Source: Odontocerum albicorne (Eukaryota > Arthropoda > Insecta > Trichoptera > Odontoceridae). Taken from it: a stretch of DNA of 64,000 bases. The position numbers were made by a program, and so were the translations under genes. The notes under the pieces are model-generated. The model saw only the letters and a list, made by a program, of their open reading frames with translations. It was not told where the DNA came from and searched no databases. The stretch spans positions 16,879,064 through 16,943,063 of the forward strand of contig OX463841.1 in the NCBI GenBank assembly GCA_949825065.1, read 5' to 3'. This document shows positions 10,816 through 20,684 of this stretch, piece after piece (the first letter of the stretch is position 1; the number at the start of each line of letters is the position of its first letter).

Positions 10816-11010
10816 TTAACACAACAAAATGTGTTTAAAATACCTAATTTTAAAATCACTTTCAATGACTACCGCATCATTCAAAGTCAGCTATATTTTA
10901 GCGAAAAAAAATGTCATGAATTTCGCTAGTTTTATTTGTACATCTCGACATTTTTTTTATGTAAAAAGTCGATCGCGACAACAAACAAGTTGGACACCCT
11001 TGCGCTAGAC

Positions 11011-12094
11011 CAGGGGTAGGCAAACTTTTTTCGCTAAGGGCCAGATCGTAAAAATTTTAGGCTCGGCGGGCCAGGAAGCAAACTGGAGGATATTTATATA
11101 TGGGACTTCTACTTATATAGCAAAAAAAATACATTTTTTATTTAGGCGGTGATAATATTTATACACATTTTTCTGACACACAAAAAACGAATGAAATATT
11201 TACATTTATTAATTAAGGTATTATAGAAACAGGCAAAATGTTCGTATTATTGAACAACAAATGTAACGTAATAATAATAAGTTCTACTAATGAGATGAAT
11301 GTATAATAATTGCTTTTTCTGAGATAACATTTCATAAAACTGGGGTTCGAAGTTAGTACTTCATTTTTGGGCATGGGCATCGGTTAATGCAGACTTGTAT
11401 TGCGATTTTACGTACTTCATTTTTGAACATTAAAATATTTTTTGTGATACCTTCTTCTCCCTGGCTCCATCCCAATTCACTGTCTGCGAAGACTGCTGGG
11501 GTCAGCTCTCATCGTCCTCAGGTTGTATGCTCTTCTGTCCCGGACTACGTCCCCCAGGCCGTGCCTCTGCATCAGGTTATCTTTTTGCACCACCCATTAA
11601 TTCTTTGGTCTTCCTCTGGTTATTATTCGAGGAAGATCCATGGAGATTGCCTGGTTCACAATGTGATCGGGTGCTCTGCGTCCAACGTGCCCATACCATC
11701 TCAATCGTTTCTCCTCCATCTTGCTGTTGATGTCTGTAACACCTAGGCTTCCACGAATGTGTGAGCTTTTTATTTTGTATCTTAGGGACACACCAACTGA
11801 CCATCTTAGCATGCGCATTTTAGCAGTTTCTAGTTGCCTAGAGTAAGAGTTTAAGTTTTAGGAGTTAAAGTTAATTAATTTTTTGTGATAACTAATAATT
11901 TTAAAATAAAAATTTGGTTCATGATAAAATAATTTCATTTAATCAAAGTATTACAATAAACTTAAACTAAATATATACAAAATAAAACAATAGTATACAT
12001 ATAGAATTTAACTAAACAAGCGCATAATTTATCAAAAATATTAAAAACGAGATTGGTTATTATTAGCTCGCGGGCCGTAGTTTGCCGACCCCTA
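11011..12094. mobile_element. hAT non-autonomous element 1
   Basis: 1084 bp between perfect 8-bp duplications cgctagac (11003-11010 and 12095-12102). Ends: caggggtaggcaaactttt and, inverted, taggggtcggcaaacta. The 8-bp duplication is the hAT rule. No hAT transposase is present. An RT relic (11450-11850) lies inside, on the opposite strand. Confidence 0.9.
11450..11850 (-). pseudogene. RTE-like RT C-terminal relic nested in hAT element 1
   Basis: The minus strand reads AKMRMLRWSVGVSLRYKIKS, IRGSLGVTDINSKMEE, LRWYGHVGRRAPDHIV, then RGRPKN, and in a shifted frame MQRHGLGDVVRDRR and RTMRADP. The order (M-L-R-W, then R-W-Y-G-H-V, then G-R-P, then A-D-P) is that of RTE-type endonuclease-RT C-termini. 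Frameshifts and a stop separate the pieces. The 5' part is missing, as is usual for truncated LINE insertions. Confidence 0.75.
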
Positions 12095-12102
12095 CGCTAG
12101 AC

Positions 12103-12249
12103 CATTCACGGTTGGCGAATTGTCAACTAAATAAACTGTTGCCTCTTCTTAACTTAATTCTTTCTTGATGAATGAACTATTGTGAACATTTTTGCTTTTC
12201 CTGTGGTGTATTATTATAATTATTAAATTCAACGCCCGTATTATGTATG
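12103..12249. other. No gene recognised
   Basis: Short AT-rich spacer between hAT element 1 and the fold-back mariner. Confidence 0.5.
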
Positions 12250-12251
12250 TA

Positions 12252-13060
12252 TTGGGTGTTGTGTCCGTTTTTTTTTTCAAATTTAAAAATGAGCACCAAA
12301 AGTAAAACAAAATGGTAAATGTTATACGTCATTCGAAATATAATTTTCTGCTCTACGATATATTGTGTTTGCTTTTACGTTACATATATTATTTTATTTG
12401 ATTACAAGCCTTCAAAATGGAATATCAAGTAGACGAAAGTGAGCATTTAAAACACCTCCTTCTGTTCGCGTTCATTCGAGGGAATAAAGCTGCTAAAGCT
12501 GCTAAAGTTGCTCGCGATATTTGCGAATTGTACGGTGAAGATGCTATGAATGAAAGGACAGATGGTAGATGGTGGTATACAGTCATGTGACTACAATTCA
12601 TCTGCTCAGCCAATTATACGGTGGTTTTGAAGGGGATCTTCATGAATAATATGGTTTAAGTGGCTCTCATCGAAGTCCACTAGTCGTCCGGAACACTACA
12701 TGTCTTTCAGGTCGAAATTACCGTCTTTGAAACGCAAAAACCATCGACGAGCTGTCCTTTCATTCATAGCATCTTCATTGTACACTTCGCAAACATCGCG
12801 AGCAGCTTTGGCAGCTCTATTTCCCCGATTGAACGCGAACAGGAGGTGTTGAAAATGCTCACTTTCGTCTACTTGACATTCCATTTTGAAGGTTTGTAAT
12901 CAAATAAAATAATATATGTAACGTAAAAGCAAACACAACTTCTTGTATAACAGAAAATTATCTTTCGAATGACGTATAACCTTTACCATTTTGTTTTACT
13001 TTTGGTGCTCATTTTTTAAATTTGAAAAAAAAAACGGACACAAATTATGTTAACACCTAA
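12252..13060. mobile_element. Fold-back derivative of mariner-B
   Basis: 809 bp with TA at 12250-12251 and 13061-13062. Both halves carry the same 5' end of a mariner gene facing inward: forward from 12417 (atggaatatcaagtagacg) to about 12560, and reverse from 12884 back to about 12660. The two share the terminal repeat ending gtgtccgttttt and the leader gagcaccaaaagtaaaac. The left terminal repeat lacks about 8 bp. The 3' half of the gene and its catalytic domain are absent. Confidence 0.85.
12696..12884 (-). pseudogene. mariner-B transposase N-terminus (fragment)
   Basis: Reads MECQVDESEHFQHLL, then FNRGNRAAKAARDVCEVY and RTARRWFLRFKDGNFDLKDM. This is the paired-like helix-turn-helix end of mariner transposases, closest by memory to the mellifera group (x-W-F-x-x-F-x-x-G-x-F-x-L-x-D). 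It ends after about 62 residues at a stop. It is the reverse arm of the fold-back element. Confidence 0.8.
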
Positions 13061-13062
13061 TA

Positions 13063-13429
13063 TTAAATATTTACTCTGTCTATTTTAACTGTCTCTCGAG
13101 TGTTCAATCGGTCAAGATAGTATGGGGCGATGTTACTGTACATATTTTGTGTTTTCCGACACCAAAGATCCGTTATGACAGCCTGATATCGTCAGTTGAT
13201 TGATTGCGGCTGTTTATTTATGAATTCTGATGTAAATCGTCTATGCGCGTGCGCGCGCTCATGCACCGGGAGGTTACCATTTTGAATTCCATGTCAGGCA
13301 AACCTAGTTCTCTGTGATAAGAATGTATTTTAGATATTTTTTTAGCATCCGGGGTGACTGACATTTGTTTCTATGATTTTAAACTTATGCGTGGTGTGAT
13401 GAACTAGTTGAAGTAGATATTTAAAGAAG
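13063..13429. other. No gene recognised
   Basis: No repeat or gene is identified. A short purine-pyrimidine alternation (gcgcgtgcgcgcgc) lies at about 13245. Confidence 0.5.
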
Positions 13430-13500
13430 AGTTGCGACACGGAACAAGATGAACAAACGGAGTACTCAATATAATACAAAGTATCCCAAAAAATGTATAT
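13430..13500 (+). pseudogene. RTE-like RT scrap
   Basis: acggaacaagatgaacaaac then ggagtactcaatataataca parallels the better preserved gggaacaaggtaaacggagc region at 62565, where it reads TGNKVNGALNVIYNR. Too short for more. Confidence 0.4.
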
Positions 13501-13543
13501 TTTGATTGATTATAAATTGAGTATCGATTAATGTATATCTAAA

Positions 13544-14043
13544 TGTACGGCACAGGTACAAAGACTATATCAATAGGTGGATAACTGTGGCTCTATGCTC
13601 GGAGAATTCAGCTCACGGTGAAAAGTAGAAGAGATTCCTCTTTAGCAGGTAGTAGATGGCCGCAAGTAAAAGGCAGTAGACAGAGTGAACTGGGAATGTA
13701 TTTTTTACGTTTGGGGCTCCTTATATGCGGCAAATTGCTCATCGCAAGCGCCTGTTTCCGCCCGTGCATGCCGTCAAAACTTGCGAAATATCACAATTTT
13801 CGAAAGTTTTTCGCATGCATGGGCCGGCCGACTTGTGATACTGTCTCGCGATGGCCGCGCATAAGGCATATTTCTGTTACGGTCGCGACACAGCACGGAC
13901 CCCAACAAGCATAAAATTATTACATAACAACATCAAAAATATACCCAAGAATTTACATATCAAAAATACCAATATTATACAAATATAAACAAACACGAAA
14001 ACAAATACATTATATGTTTTAGGTGACGCATACGTCCGATACA
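13544..14043. mobile_element. Solo LTR-A
   Basis: 500 bp from tgtacggcacagg to gtccgataca, so TG...CA, with exact 5-bp duplications ctaaa at 13539-13543 and 14044-14048. Internal landmarks match the other four copies. No primer-binding site, polypurine tract or coding region adjoins it, which fits LTR-LTR recombination leaving a single LTR. Confidence 0.9.
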
Positions 14044-14084
14044 CTAAAAGTAAAATTCTAAATAAAAGAAGACAGACGTAATTA

Positions 14085-14591
14085 TTTTTAGCTCTCAAAT
14101 TGATGGCCATTCTGGTCCATGCACTGCTGATAATATGGAATCGCAAACATCACGAATATTTTTTCACCGTACATGAATAATATGGTTTAAGCGGTCCTCA
14201 TCGAAGTCCACTGGTCGTCCGGAACGCTCCATGTCTTTCAGGTCGAAATTACCGTCTTTGAAACGCAAAAACCATCGATGAGCTGTCCTTGAATTCATGG
14301 CATCTTCACCGTACACTTCGCAAATATCGCGAGTAGCTTTGGTAGCTTTATTCCCTCGATTGAACGCGAACAGAAGGAGGTGTCGAAAATGACCACTTTC
14401 GTCTACTTGACATTCCATTTTGAAGGCTTGTAATCAAATAAAATAATATATGTTACGTAAAAGCAAATACAATTTCTTATAGAGCAGAAAATTTTCTTTC
14501 GAATGACGTATAACCTTTACCATTTTGTTTTACTTTTGGTGCTCATTTTTAAATTTGGAAAAAAACGGACACAACCCATGTTAACACCTAA
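14085..14591 (-). mobile_element. mariner-B relic, left end missing
   Basis: The right terminal repeat (gttaacacctaa, TA at 14592-14593) and minus-strand leader are intact. The N-terminus at 14164-14418 reads MECQVDESGHFRHLLLFAFN and on to RSGRPVDFDEDRLNHII. It then jumps to a C-terminal piece near 14090-14150 that reads QQCMDQNGHQF, so the middle of the gene is gone. No matching left terminal repeat is present before the LTR-A end at 14043. Confidence 0.75.
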
Positions 14592-14631
14592 TACTTTCGT
14601 TAATATATATTTTTAAATTGTTCCTATGGAG

Positions 14632-14790
14632 CAGGGTAACTCAAACTTTTTTGGTTCACCGCCCCCTTTTCAAAGATATTTTTTTAAGCGGCCTCCGCCC
14701 CTCGCTAAAACTATATCTCTATCTCAACTTATAAGAAAATTGTAAGCGTAACTGTGTCTTAATTTTTTTTTATTTGACCTAAATATTTAT
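14632..14790. mobile_element. One end of a hAT-like element
   Basis: cagggtaactcaaacttttt followed by ggttcaccgccccctttt resembles the terminal region of hAT MITEs. The second end and an 8-bp duplication were not found. Confidence 0.4.
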
Positions 14791-15008
14791 GTAGTTGTGT
14801 GTAATTTTTGAATTTCAAAACAATATTTGGAAATAAAACAAGTTGGAACTGAAACTCTGAAGTCATTTATTAAAATGAAATGACAAAAATTAAATTGCTC
14901 AAAAATACAGTCGATTGCACACTGTTATTATTAATCAATATCAATTAAATCAATAAAAAAATATTGAGAAGGATGAGGCTGGTATTGTGCTACCAATTTG
15001 TCAATAGA

Positions 15009-15160
15009 AGTGCATGGCCGCGCGGTAATTCACTGGACTTCCGTGCGGTAGATCGTCGGTTCGAACCCCGCGCTGTGCTACCCCTCTCGAATGACACAAA
15101 CACTTTTCCGCGTAGTATTTTGGGGTATAAGAATACCTATGACTTCAGTCATATCTAATC
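15009..15160 (+). mobile_element. tRNA-derived SINE-1
   Basis: Head tgcatggccgcgcggtaatt, perfect B-box ggttcgaaccc at 15059-15069, and tail ggggtataagaatacctatg then acttcag. This is the cleanest uninterrupted copy in the window and serves to define the family (about 150 bp). Confidence 0.8.
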
Positions 15161-15183
15161 TTTAAAAAATAAGAGAAAAAAAC

Positions 15184-15345
15184 ATGCCGGTGTGCTCCAA
15201 TCAACTCACTTCGGGGCGCCATCGGATCCAGTACAGCTGTGTGGCCGGTGAGTTTGCTGGTGTGGAACGGGTCACTTAAAAAAAACTCCAGTTTCATTTT
15301 CTAACTGAATTGACATTAGAATGACAAGGGAGATCCTCGCCTACA
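15184..15345 (+). repeat. Interspersed repeat R-B
   Basis: Matches 7602-7812: gccggtgtgctccaatc, catcggatccagtacagc, gtgtggccggtgagtttgct. Confidence 0.65.
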
Positions 15346-15669
15346 ATATGCAGCAATAATTGACAAATAACAAATATGCTCTATATTGTCAGCAGCATCC
15401 TCAAATCTCTGCTGTCAGCTATTTGCAGTTAGTTCCTTTTTTACTCAAACAAATTGTGACACTATCAACTTCTTATTGTCCACTTGCTGCTTAATGCCCC
15501 TTACTACCCCTACCCCTAGGGATAGCAACGCCCCCATGTCCTTCCCTCGCCCAAAGGGAGAGGCAGTACTACCCACTTTGGAAATCAACGCTAGTGAGCA
15601 TTGAAAATCAAATTAAATTAAATTATATAAAATAATTAAATATGGACGTATGAGATAAAAACTCTTCAA
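15346..15669. other. No gene recognised
   Basis: No supported feature. A 72-residue frame at 15386-15604 has no recognisable domain. Confidence 0.5.
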
Positions 15670-15860
15670 CTGAATAATTTTACACTTAAACGTGAAAAAA
15701 TGTACACAATAAATTTCAATAAAAGTGACAGGCCTGTTTCGCTTTACAAAAGATTTGTCAAACTTTTGTAAAGCAAAACATGCATGTCACCTTAATTTAA
15801 GTTATTTTTTGAGTTTTTTTTTTCACATTAACGTGTGAAATTATTGCGAAAAATGGAATT
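15670..15860. repeat. Palindromic MITE-like element
   Basis: The core is an inverted repeat, 15725-15790: gtgacaggcctgtttcgctt and on, mirrored by aagcaaaacatgcatgtcac. Farther out, acttaaacgtgaaaaaa and ttttttcacattaacgtg are also inverted. No duplication could be fixed. Confidence 0.6.
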
Positions 15861-16334
15861 CTATAATATAAATACTAAAACAAATAGTTAAAAAAAAACA
15901 CGTGTCGTGTTGATAATTCTATTTATTCTGATCTGCCCGATCCGCAAATTTCTAGAATCCAGTCTGGTTTCAATGCAGGCAAAACATCTAACAGATCAAA
16001 TTAAGCTAAGTCCGAAATATGAAATCAGTAATAATTTCCGAACACTCGGCACTGCGTTCAAGATTCCTCGCGGCTGTCCAATTCGAATACAAACACAGTA
16101 AACAAACGCGCGTGTTCAAATATCGCAATGCCTGGTCTGTCAGACGACAGAACCGCGAAACCGGTTACCTTGCCAGCCGGGAAGATGGGCGTATTGTAAT
16201 GTACCCCGTTATGATTCATTTTGATTATTAACTCGGATATTATGCATATTTTACATACCACGATCATAAGTCAAAAGTGCAACGTGTGCGTGTCTACCAT
16301 TTACGAGGAAAACATGACTGGCTCAAATTAACGA
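15861..16334. other. No gene recognised
   Basis: Two overlapping frames at 16019-16267 on opposite strands show no domain. Confidence 0.5.
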
Positions 16335-16430
16335 GATTTTAAAAGGTAAAGTGAGAAGTATGAACAATAGAAGATTGTACTTAAAGAGATGCACGAATAT
16401 GGGGGAGGCGAAAGTTGAGTGCTTGGATAG
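16335..16430 (+). pseudogene. RTE-like RT 3' fragment
   Basis: agtgagaagtatgaacaata, gaagattgtac and ggaggcgaaagttg match the copy at 28901-29010. In intact elements this region encodes the final K-S-x-R-N-R-R-x-C-M...E-A segment. Confidence 0.55.
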
Positions 16431-16755
16431 ATTTTTTTTTGAAGATATGTTCCCTCTACCTATTCCGTAAGGCAATAATAAGTGCAATAATGCACATTTA
16501 GGGGTTATAAAAAAATTGACAACTTTCAACCCCATCCTGTTCATAAACGTAACTCTCCTTTAGGACACAATGATTCCGCGATATCTAGTATTTATTGAGC
16601 TCCAATTTCGACAAATTGCAGTGATTTTATTTATTTGAATAACTGTATGCTCAATGCGACTTGAGTATCACTGAATAGTCTTAGAGTTTTTTTTTTAATC
16701 CATTATGCACGGATTTGTCCTGTTATGCAAATAAGGGCTGCTGCTTCTAGTTAGC

Positions 16756-17182
16756 TTATTCGTCAGGAATATCAGCCAAGATTCTTCTCATGCTGCTAAG
16801 CGGTGTCGAGAATATATCCACAGTGTCTCTCAGTTGGTTCAATATCTCTATACCACGCGTGACTGAGTGTTTAGCCATGATATTCGTTCTGTAAGTTGGT
16901 ATGTAGAACAGAGGGTGATTCCTTGCACGGCTATATTTATAGAGGACATATAAACTTAGTGCTCCTAGTATCCAGGGATAGTTAAAGCAACTTTGAAAAA
17001 CCTTATGCGATTCTTGCCTTATTTTTTCGAGGCTTCTATAGTTACACACCGCGAGAAGTTCGACACTCAGTGCTTTGATTGCGAGCTTTAGTTGAATGTC
17101 GCTTATTTTTATCCTGTACTCAAAATAATGTTCTGAAGCGGCGCGTCCGCCCTTTGTTGTTTCCTCTATATTTTTTAGCTTT
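16756..17182 (-). CDS. Candidate host terminal exon, function unknown
   Basis: A minus-strand frame stays open for about 142 codons from a stop near 17183 to the TGA/TAA boundary at 16756. The first Met is at 17049, giving 97 residues; the upstream open part suggests an internal splice start instead. It reads like real protein: a segment QLKLAIKALSVELLAVCNY, a hydrophobic stretch YPWILGALSLYVLY at about Met-frame residues 24-37 that could be a membrane helix, then basic KYSRARNHP, and the C-terminus SSMRRILADIPDE. An aataaa signal lies downstream (its complement is in 16626-16637), about 120 bp past the stop. I do not recognise the family. A run of ten A just past the stop leaves a processed pseudogene possible. 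Confidence 0.35.
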
Positions 17183-17789
17183 TAAATTATTTTCGTTTAC
17201 GTGAATAAACTTGACAGCTGGATACAAATACTAAGTATCAAGTTCACAAATATTTCTCAAGTTAAGTTCACGAATATTCCTCAAGTTTAATGGTTAGGGT
17301 GAATTTAAAAAATAATTTCATGATATGCTGATCCACTTTTTAGAATTCAGACGACATGATGATATAAGTGTTTAGTTCAAGATACGTTGAATAAGAAATA
17401 ACGGTTTAACGTTCCTTACAAAATTATTTAAAAAAAATATATATATGCTTCGTTTACAATATTTACAAAATAATCTAAAAAAAAACCAACTAAAAAGACA
17501 CCACAACGAAACAATTAAAATAATATATAAATTGATTTATTAAAATTGAAATCTTTCCTTAAATATACCACACACTGATGTGGGTGGTTCATAGTAAGTA
17601 ACGTGACATAAGTCGCACATTTATTTTTATTAAGTTTATGGTACATATATGATACAAGTTAAACCCAATTATACGCAAAGCTTAAAGAGGCATTATATAC
17701 AGCAACAAAAAAGATAAATTAAATTTAAAAAGGCATTATACGAGTATATAGCAGCAATAAAATAAAAATTAGTAAATAAGAAATATTTT
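17183..17789. other. No gene recognised
   Basis: Contains a short imperfect direct repeat (agttcacaaatatttctcaa and agttcacgaatattcctcaa, at about 17240 and 17264). Otherwise AT-rich. Confidence 0.5.
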
Positions 17790-17990
17790 TAAAACATTTT
17801 CAGAAATATTGAAGTTGTCAATATCTGATGACTTATTCAAAATTGACATCCCGTGATAGAGAGGAAGAGCACTTGGCGGGTGCTCTCATATAACAAATGG
17901 GGATCATGCTGCCTAAATAGCGCCTCGGAATAGGAGGTAGAAACACGTGTAGCGGTGATTCATCTAATTAGTGGAATAACAAAGTAATTT
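17790..17990 (-). pseudogene. Possible LINE RT tail
   Basis: The minus strand reads, with shifts, YESTRQVLFLSITGCQF then NISENVLKIFLIY. This resembles the last part of CR1/Jockey-type RTs (compare 47340-47720, minus). Weak. Confidence 0.3.
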
Positions 17991-17994
17991 GTTG

Positions 17995-19510
17995 TCAAAT
18001 AGTATTATATTTATTTATTTAACACTTTGATTGCAAATACAATCTGGCGGGCTTATTGCCAGGCGGCAATCTCTTTCAACCAACCAGACAAACGTAAAAG
18101 AAACAAGTTACGTGGCCGCATAAATCATGACTATCCATCCCCACGAAATCCATAAACACATACGAAATCCATAAAAATATACCCACGAACTCCACAAAGA
18201 CGGACAGTCACCCGAACATTATTTTTCATATAAAGTGAGATATCATCAATCAATAGGAAAGGAAGGGATGGTGGAGAGGAAAGGAAAAGAAAAATCGGGA
18301 ATGAAACACGTTATTTTACTGATTAGAAATTAAGAGTTTTTTCAGTCGCTTCTTAAAGCATGCTAAAGACGGAGCGAGTCTTATATTGGTTTGTAACTGA
18401 TTCCAGAGTCTACTGCACAGTAAAGGACGACGTAAAAAAAGAAGAGCGGTGCACTGGAAAGGCCAATAGACAATCTCTGTTTGAGCGTAGCGCTAATTCA
18501 TGATTGTAAAGACGCTGAAAAATTTCGGCGAGATAACAGGGGGCGGCGGGACAGTTAAGGATATTATACAATAGAGACAGTATGTGAATTTGGCGTCTAT
18601 TTCTAACATTCAACCAGTTCAATGCCTTCTGGTATGAAGTTATATGATCGTACTTTCGTAGGTTGAAAATAAATCTTAGACACACATTTTGAAGACGCTG
18701 TAATTTGTCCAGCTGTTCCTCTGTAACATCCAAGTAACAGACGTCCGCATAGTCCAGAATCGGAAAGAGCAGAGATTGTACGAGTAAAATTTTGGTTTTA
18801 GTAGGTAGGAATCTTTGCAACACTTTAATCATATATTCCCAAACTTATTTGACTCCATTTTTCAACGTCAATATTTTTCATCGCCCACCTTTGGAAAACT
18901 GTATCTTTATTTAAGATAATAGTAAATAGTATGTAAGCGTGTCTATGCTTTTTTTTATATTCACCAATATATTCATGTAACATGTGCATTTTTACAAATA
19001 ACATGAAAATAAATGTTTCCTTTGACAGTTGGTCGGTTAATGACTAGCAGAAATTAGTGTTGTACCATTTTTTATGACTGTGGATTACTTATCTAAGTAC
19101 CCATACCTAGAAAAAGGGTTAGATCGGCTATTTTATTGTAATATACCATAAAACGCATTATATTTCATGCAAAAAATATTTGCTTTACGTATAATATAAA
19201 ATGCTCAAAACATTTTTACACATTATTTTTTCAACAATCTGTTATTGCCCATTTGACTCCTCACATCGCCCACCAAATTCTCCCGAAGCCAGTATTGCCC
19301 ACCAAGATTCCTCCATCGCCCACAAGTGGGCGATATTGCCCAGTTTGGGAACCTATGCTTTAAGGGAATGAAGGCTGAAGAAGATCTTTCGGCTTACCTC
19401 ATTTATTTGATCTCGCCATGAGAGAGTGTTATCTATTAGCACTCCTAGGTTTTTAACAGTTATACACTCCTTAAAATAATGTTTATAACTCCAATGAAGG
19501 GTCAACGCTT
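17995..19510 (-). pseudogene. CR1/Jockey-like reverse transcriptase relic, split by a hAT MITE
   Basis: On the minus strand 19357-19510 reads LHWSYKHYFKECITVKNLGV, then LIDNTLSWRDQINEVSRKIF and FSLHSLK. After the 18830-19357 insertion it continues IKVLQRFLPTKTKILLVQSL, then FPILDYADVCYLD and NWLNVRNRRQIHILSLLYNI. This is the thumb/C-terminal part of a non-LTR RT. Near 18410-18450 the frame shifts: the expected SRLWNQLQTNIRLAPSLACF lies in another frame. The 3' UTR continues to about 17995 and includes a segment shared with 48390-48735 (aatacaatctggcgggctta). Truncated at the 5' end. Confidence 0.8.
18830..19357. mobile_element. hAT-like MITE 2, inside an RT relic
   Basis: 528 bp with ends catatattcccaaact and, inverted, cataggttcccaaact. 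The flanks actttaat and ctttaagg form only an imperfect 7-8 bp duplication. The interior repeats the phrase atcgcccac / attgcccac several times. Removing it brings the RT halves together. Confidence 0.65.
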
Positions 19511-19959
19511 ATAAAATTAAAAAGTGAATCGAAATTAAATAGAAGCAAGCATACCACGATTATATTTCATACTTACGACGTAAAAAGATACAACATATAA
19601 CATTTCACGCAGTTTCACTCTCTTTCTCCACCGCCCGAAATGTCATCCATTGTCTGTCACAGGTTTTTACGGAAATGTTAATGTCGACTTTTAAATGTTA
19701 CCAAAACACCGATGAACTTCTCTTCCTCTGGAATTTAAGCGATGTACATTTTTTCCTTAACTATGACGGAATCATTCTTCATAAACCGGTACATAAGTGA
19801 ATGCATTTTGAGGACAATATGATATTTCTTTTGTGACCCTCACGTACGTTCAATTACTTGGAACTTTTCTAAAATCCACTATACTTACTCGTATGATCAA
19901 TTTATGTTGATGATTGTTGGTGACACAATTCCTTATATTTTAAATATTTTTTAGTTTGG
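19511..19959. other. No gene recognised
   Basis: No supported feature. Confidence 0.5.
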
Positions 19960-20440
19960 AATTTATATACATATTCGTACATGCACACCGAAGGGTCTAC
20001 AACCAGTGTATTCTCTCAGTACTTACGTATGGCTGCGTGACATGGACGTTCACAGTAAAGAACACACAAAAGCTCATGGAGAGATACATGTTGGGATATA
20101 CTAAAAGAGACCTTAAACGAAACACCTGGATTCGCAATATGACAAAGGTAGAAGACGTTATAAAGGTGTGCAAAAGAATGAAGTGGCAATGAGCAGGACA
20201 CGTAGCCAGAATGTCCGACTCCCGATGGACATCCGAAATAATCCAATGGTACCCAAGAGGCATAAAAAGCCCAGAAGAAGACCGAAGGTACGCTGGATAG
20301 ATGAAATCAGGAAACATGGCAGCATCACATGGCTGGCATCAAAGAGCAAAAAACCGAACTATTTGGAGTCAACTTGGGGACACCTTCATTCAGCAGTGGA
20401 TCGACCCTGGTTGACAATGATGATGATGATGATGACATGC
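19960..20440 (+). pseudogene. Endonuclease-RT C-terminal relic with (gat)n tail
   Basis: The plus strand reads VYNQCILSVLTYGCVTWTFT, then NTQKLMERYMLGYTKRDLKR, NTWIRNMTKVEDVIKVCKRM, KWQ-stop-AGHVARMSDSRWTS and, in other frames, WIDEIRKHGS. The string V-L-T-Y-G...W-T, R-x-M-L-G...R-x-R-N-x-W-I-R and A-G-H-V-A-R is the standard tail of a widespread insect non-LTR RT. It ends in a run of gat units at about 20417-20435. A second copy is at 59325-59580. Confidence 0.8.
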
Positions 20441-20680
20441 ACACCATCACGCCGTCTTCCTGTCGGAGGAAGCAGAAAGGAGAGAGCGCCAGATTTTCCT
20501 ATCGCGACACACGTCTATCTATATTCATGCACCTCATACAGGTACGATTCCTCTGACTGTTTACATTTCCGTCTTTCAAAATATCATACACTTGACCCAA
20601 CCACTTTCCTTGGCCTTTCTTTACCACGCCTGCAACTGACATTTATTTTTATTTATTTGTTTATGACATGAAATTTGATA
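20440..20680 (-). pseudogene. RTE-like 3' fragment
   Basis: caccatcacgccgtcttcct, ggagagagcgccagattttc and cttgacccaaccactttcct are the reverse of the 3' region seen on the plus strand at 54230-54420 (gcgctcttatgcctac; gatggttggatc). It abuts the preceding relic. Confidence 0.6.
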
Positions 20681-20684
20681 AACA

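Noticed and set aside
12425..12613. 62-residue minus open frame
   Set aside because: Antisense of the forward mariner-B N-terminus in the fold-back element.
20168..20671. 167-residue plus open frame
   Set aside because: A frame-shifted reading through an RT relic and its (gat)n tail (hence the run of Met); the recognisable RT peptides lie in other frames.
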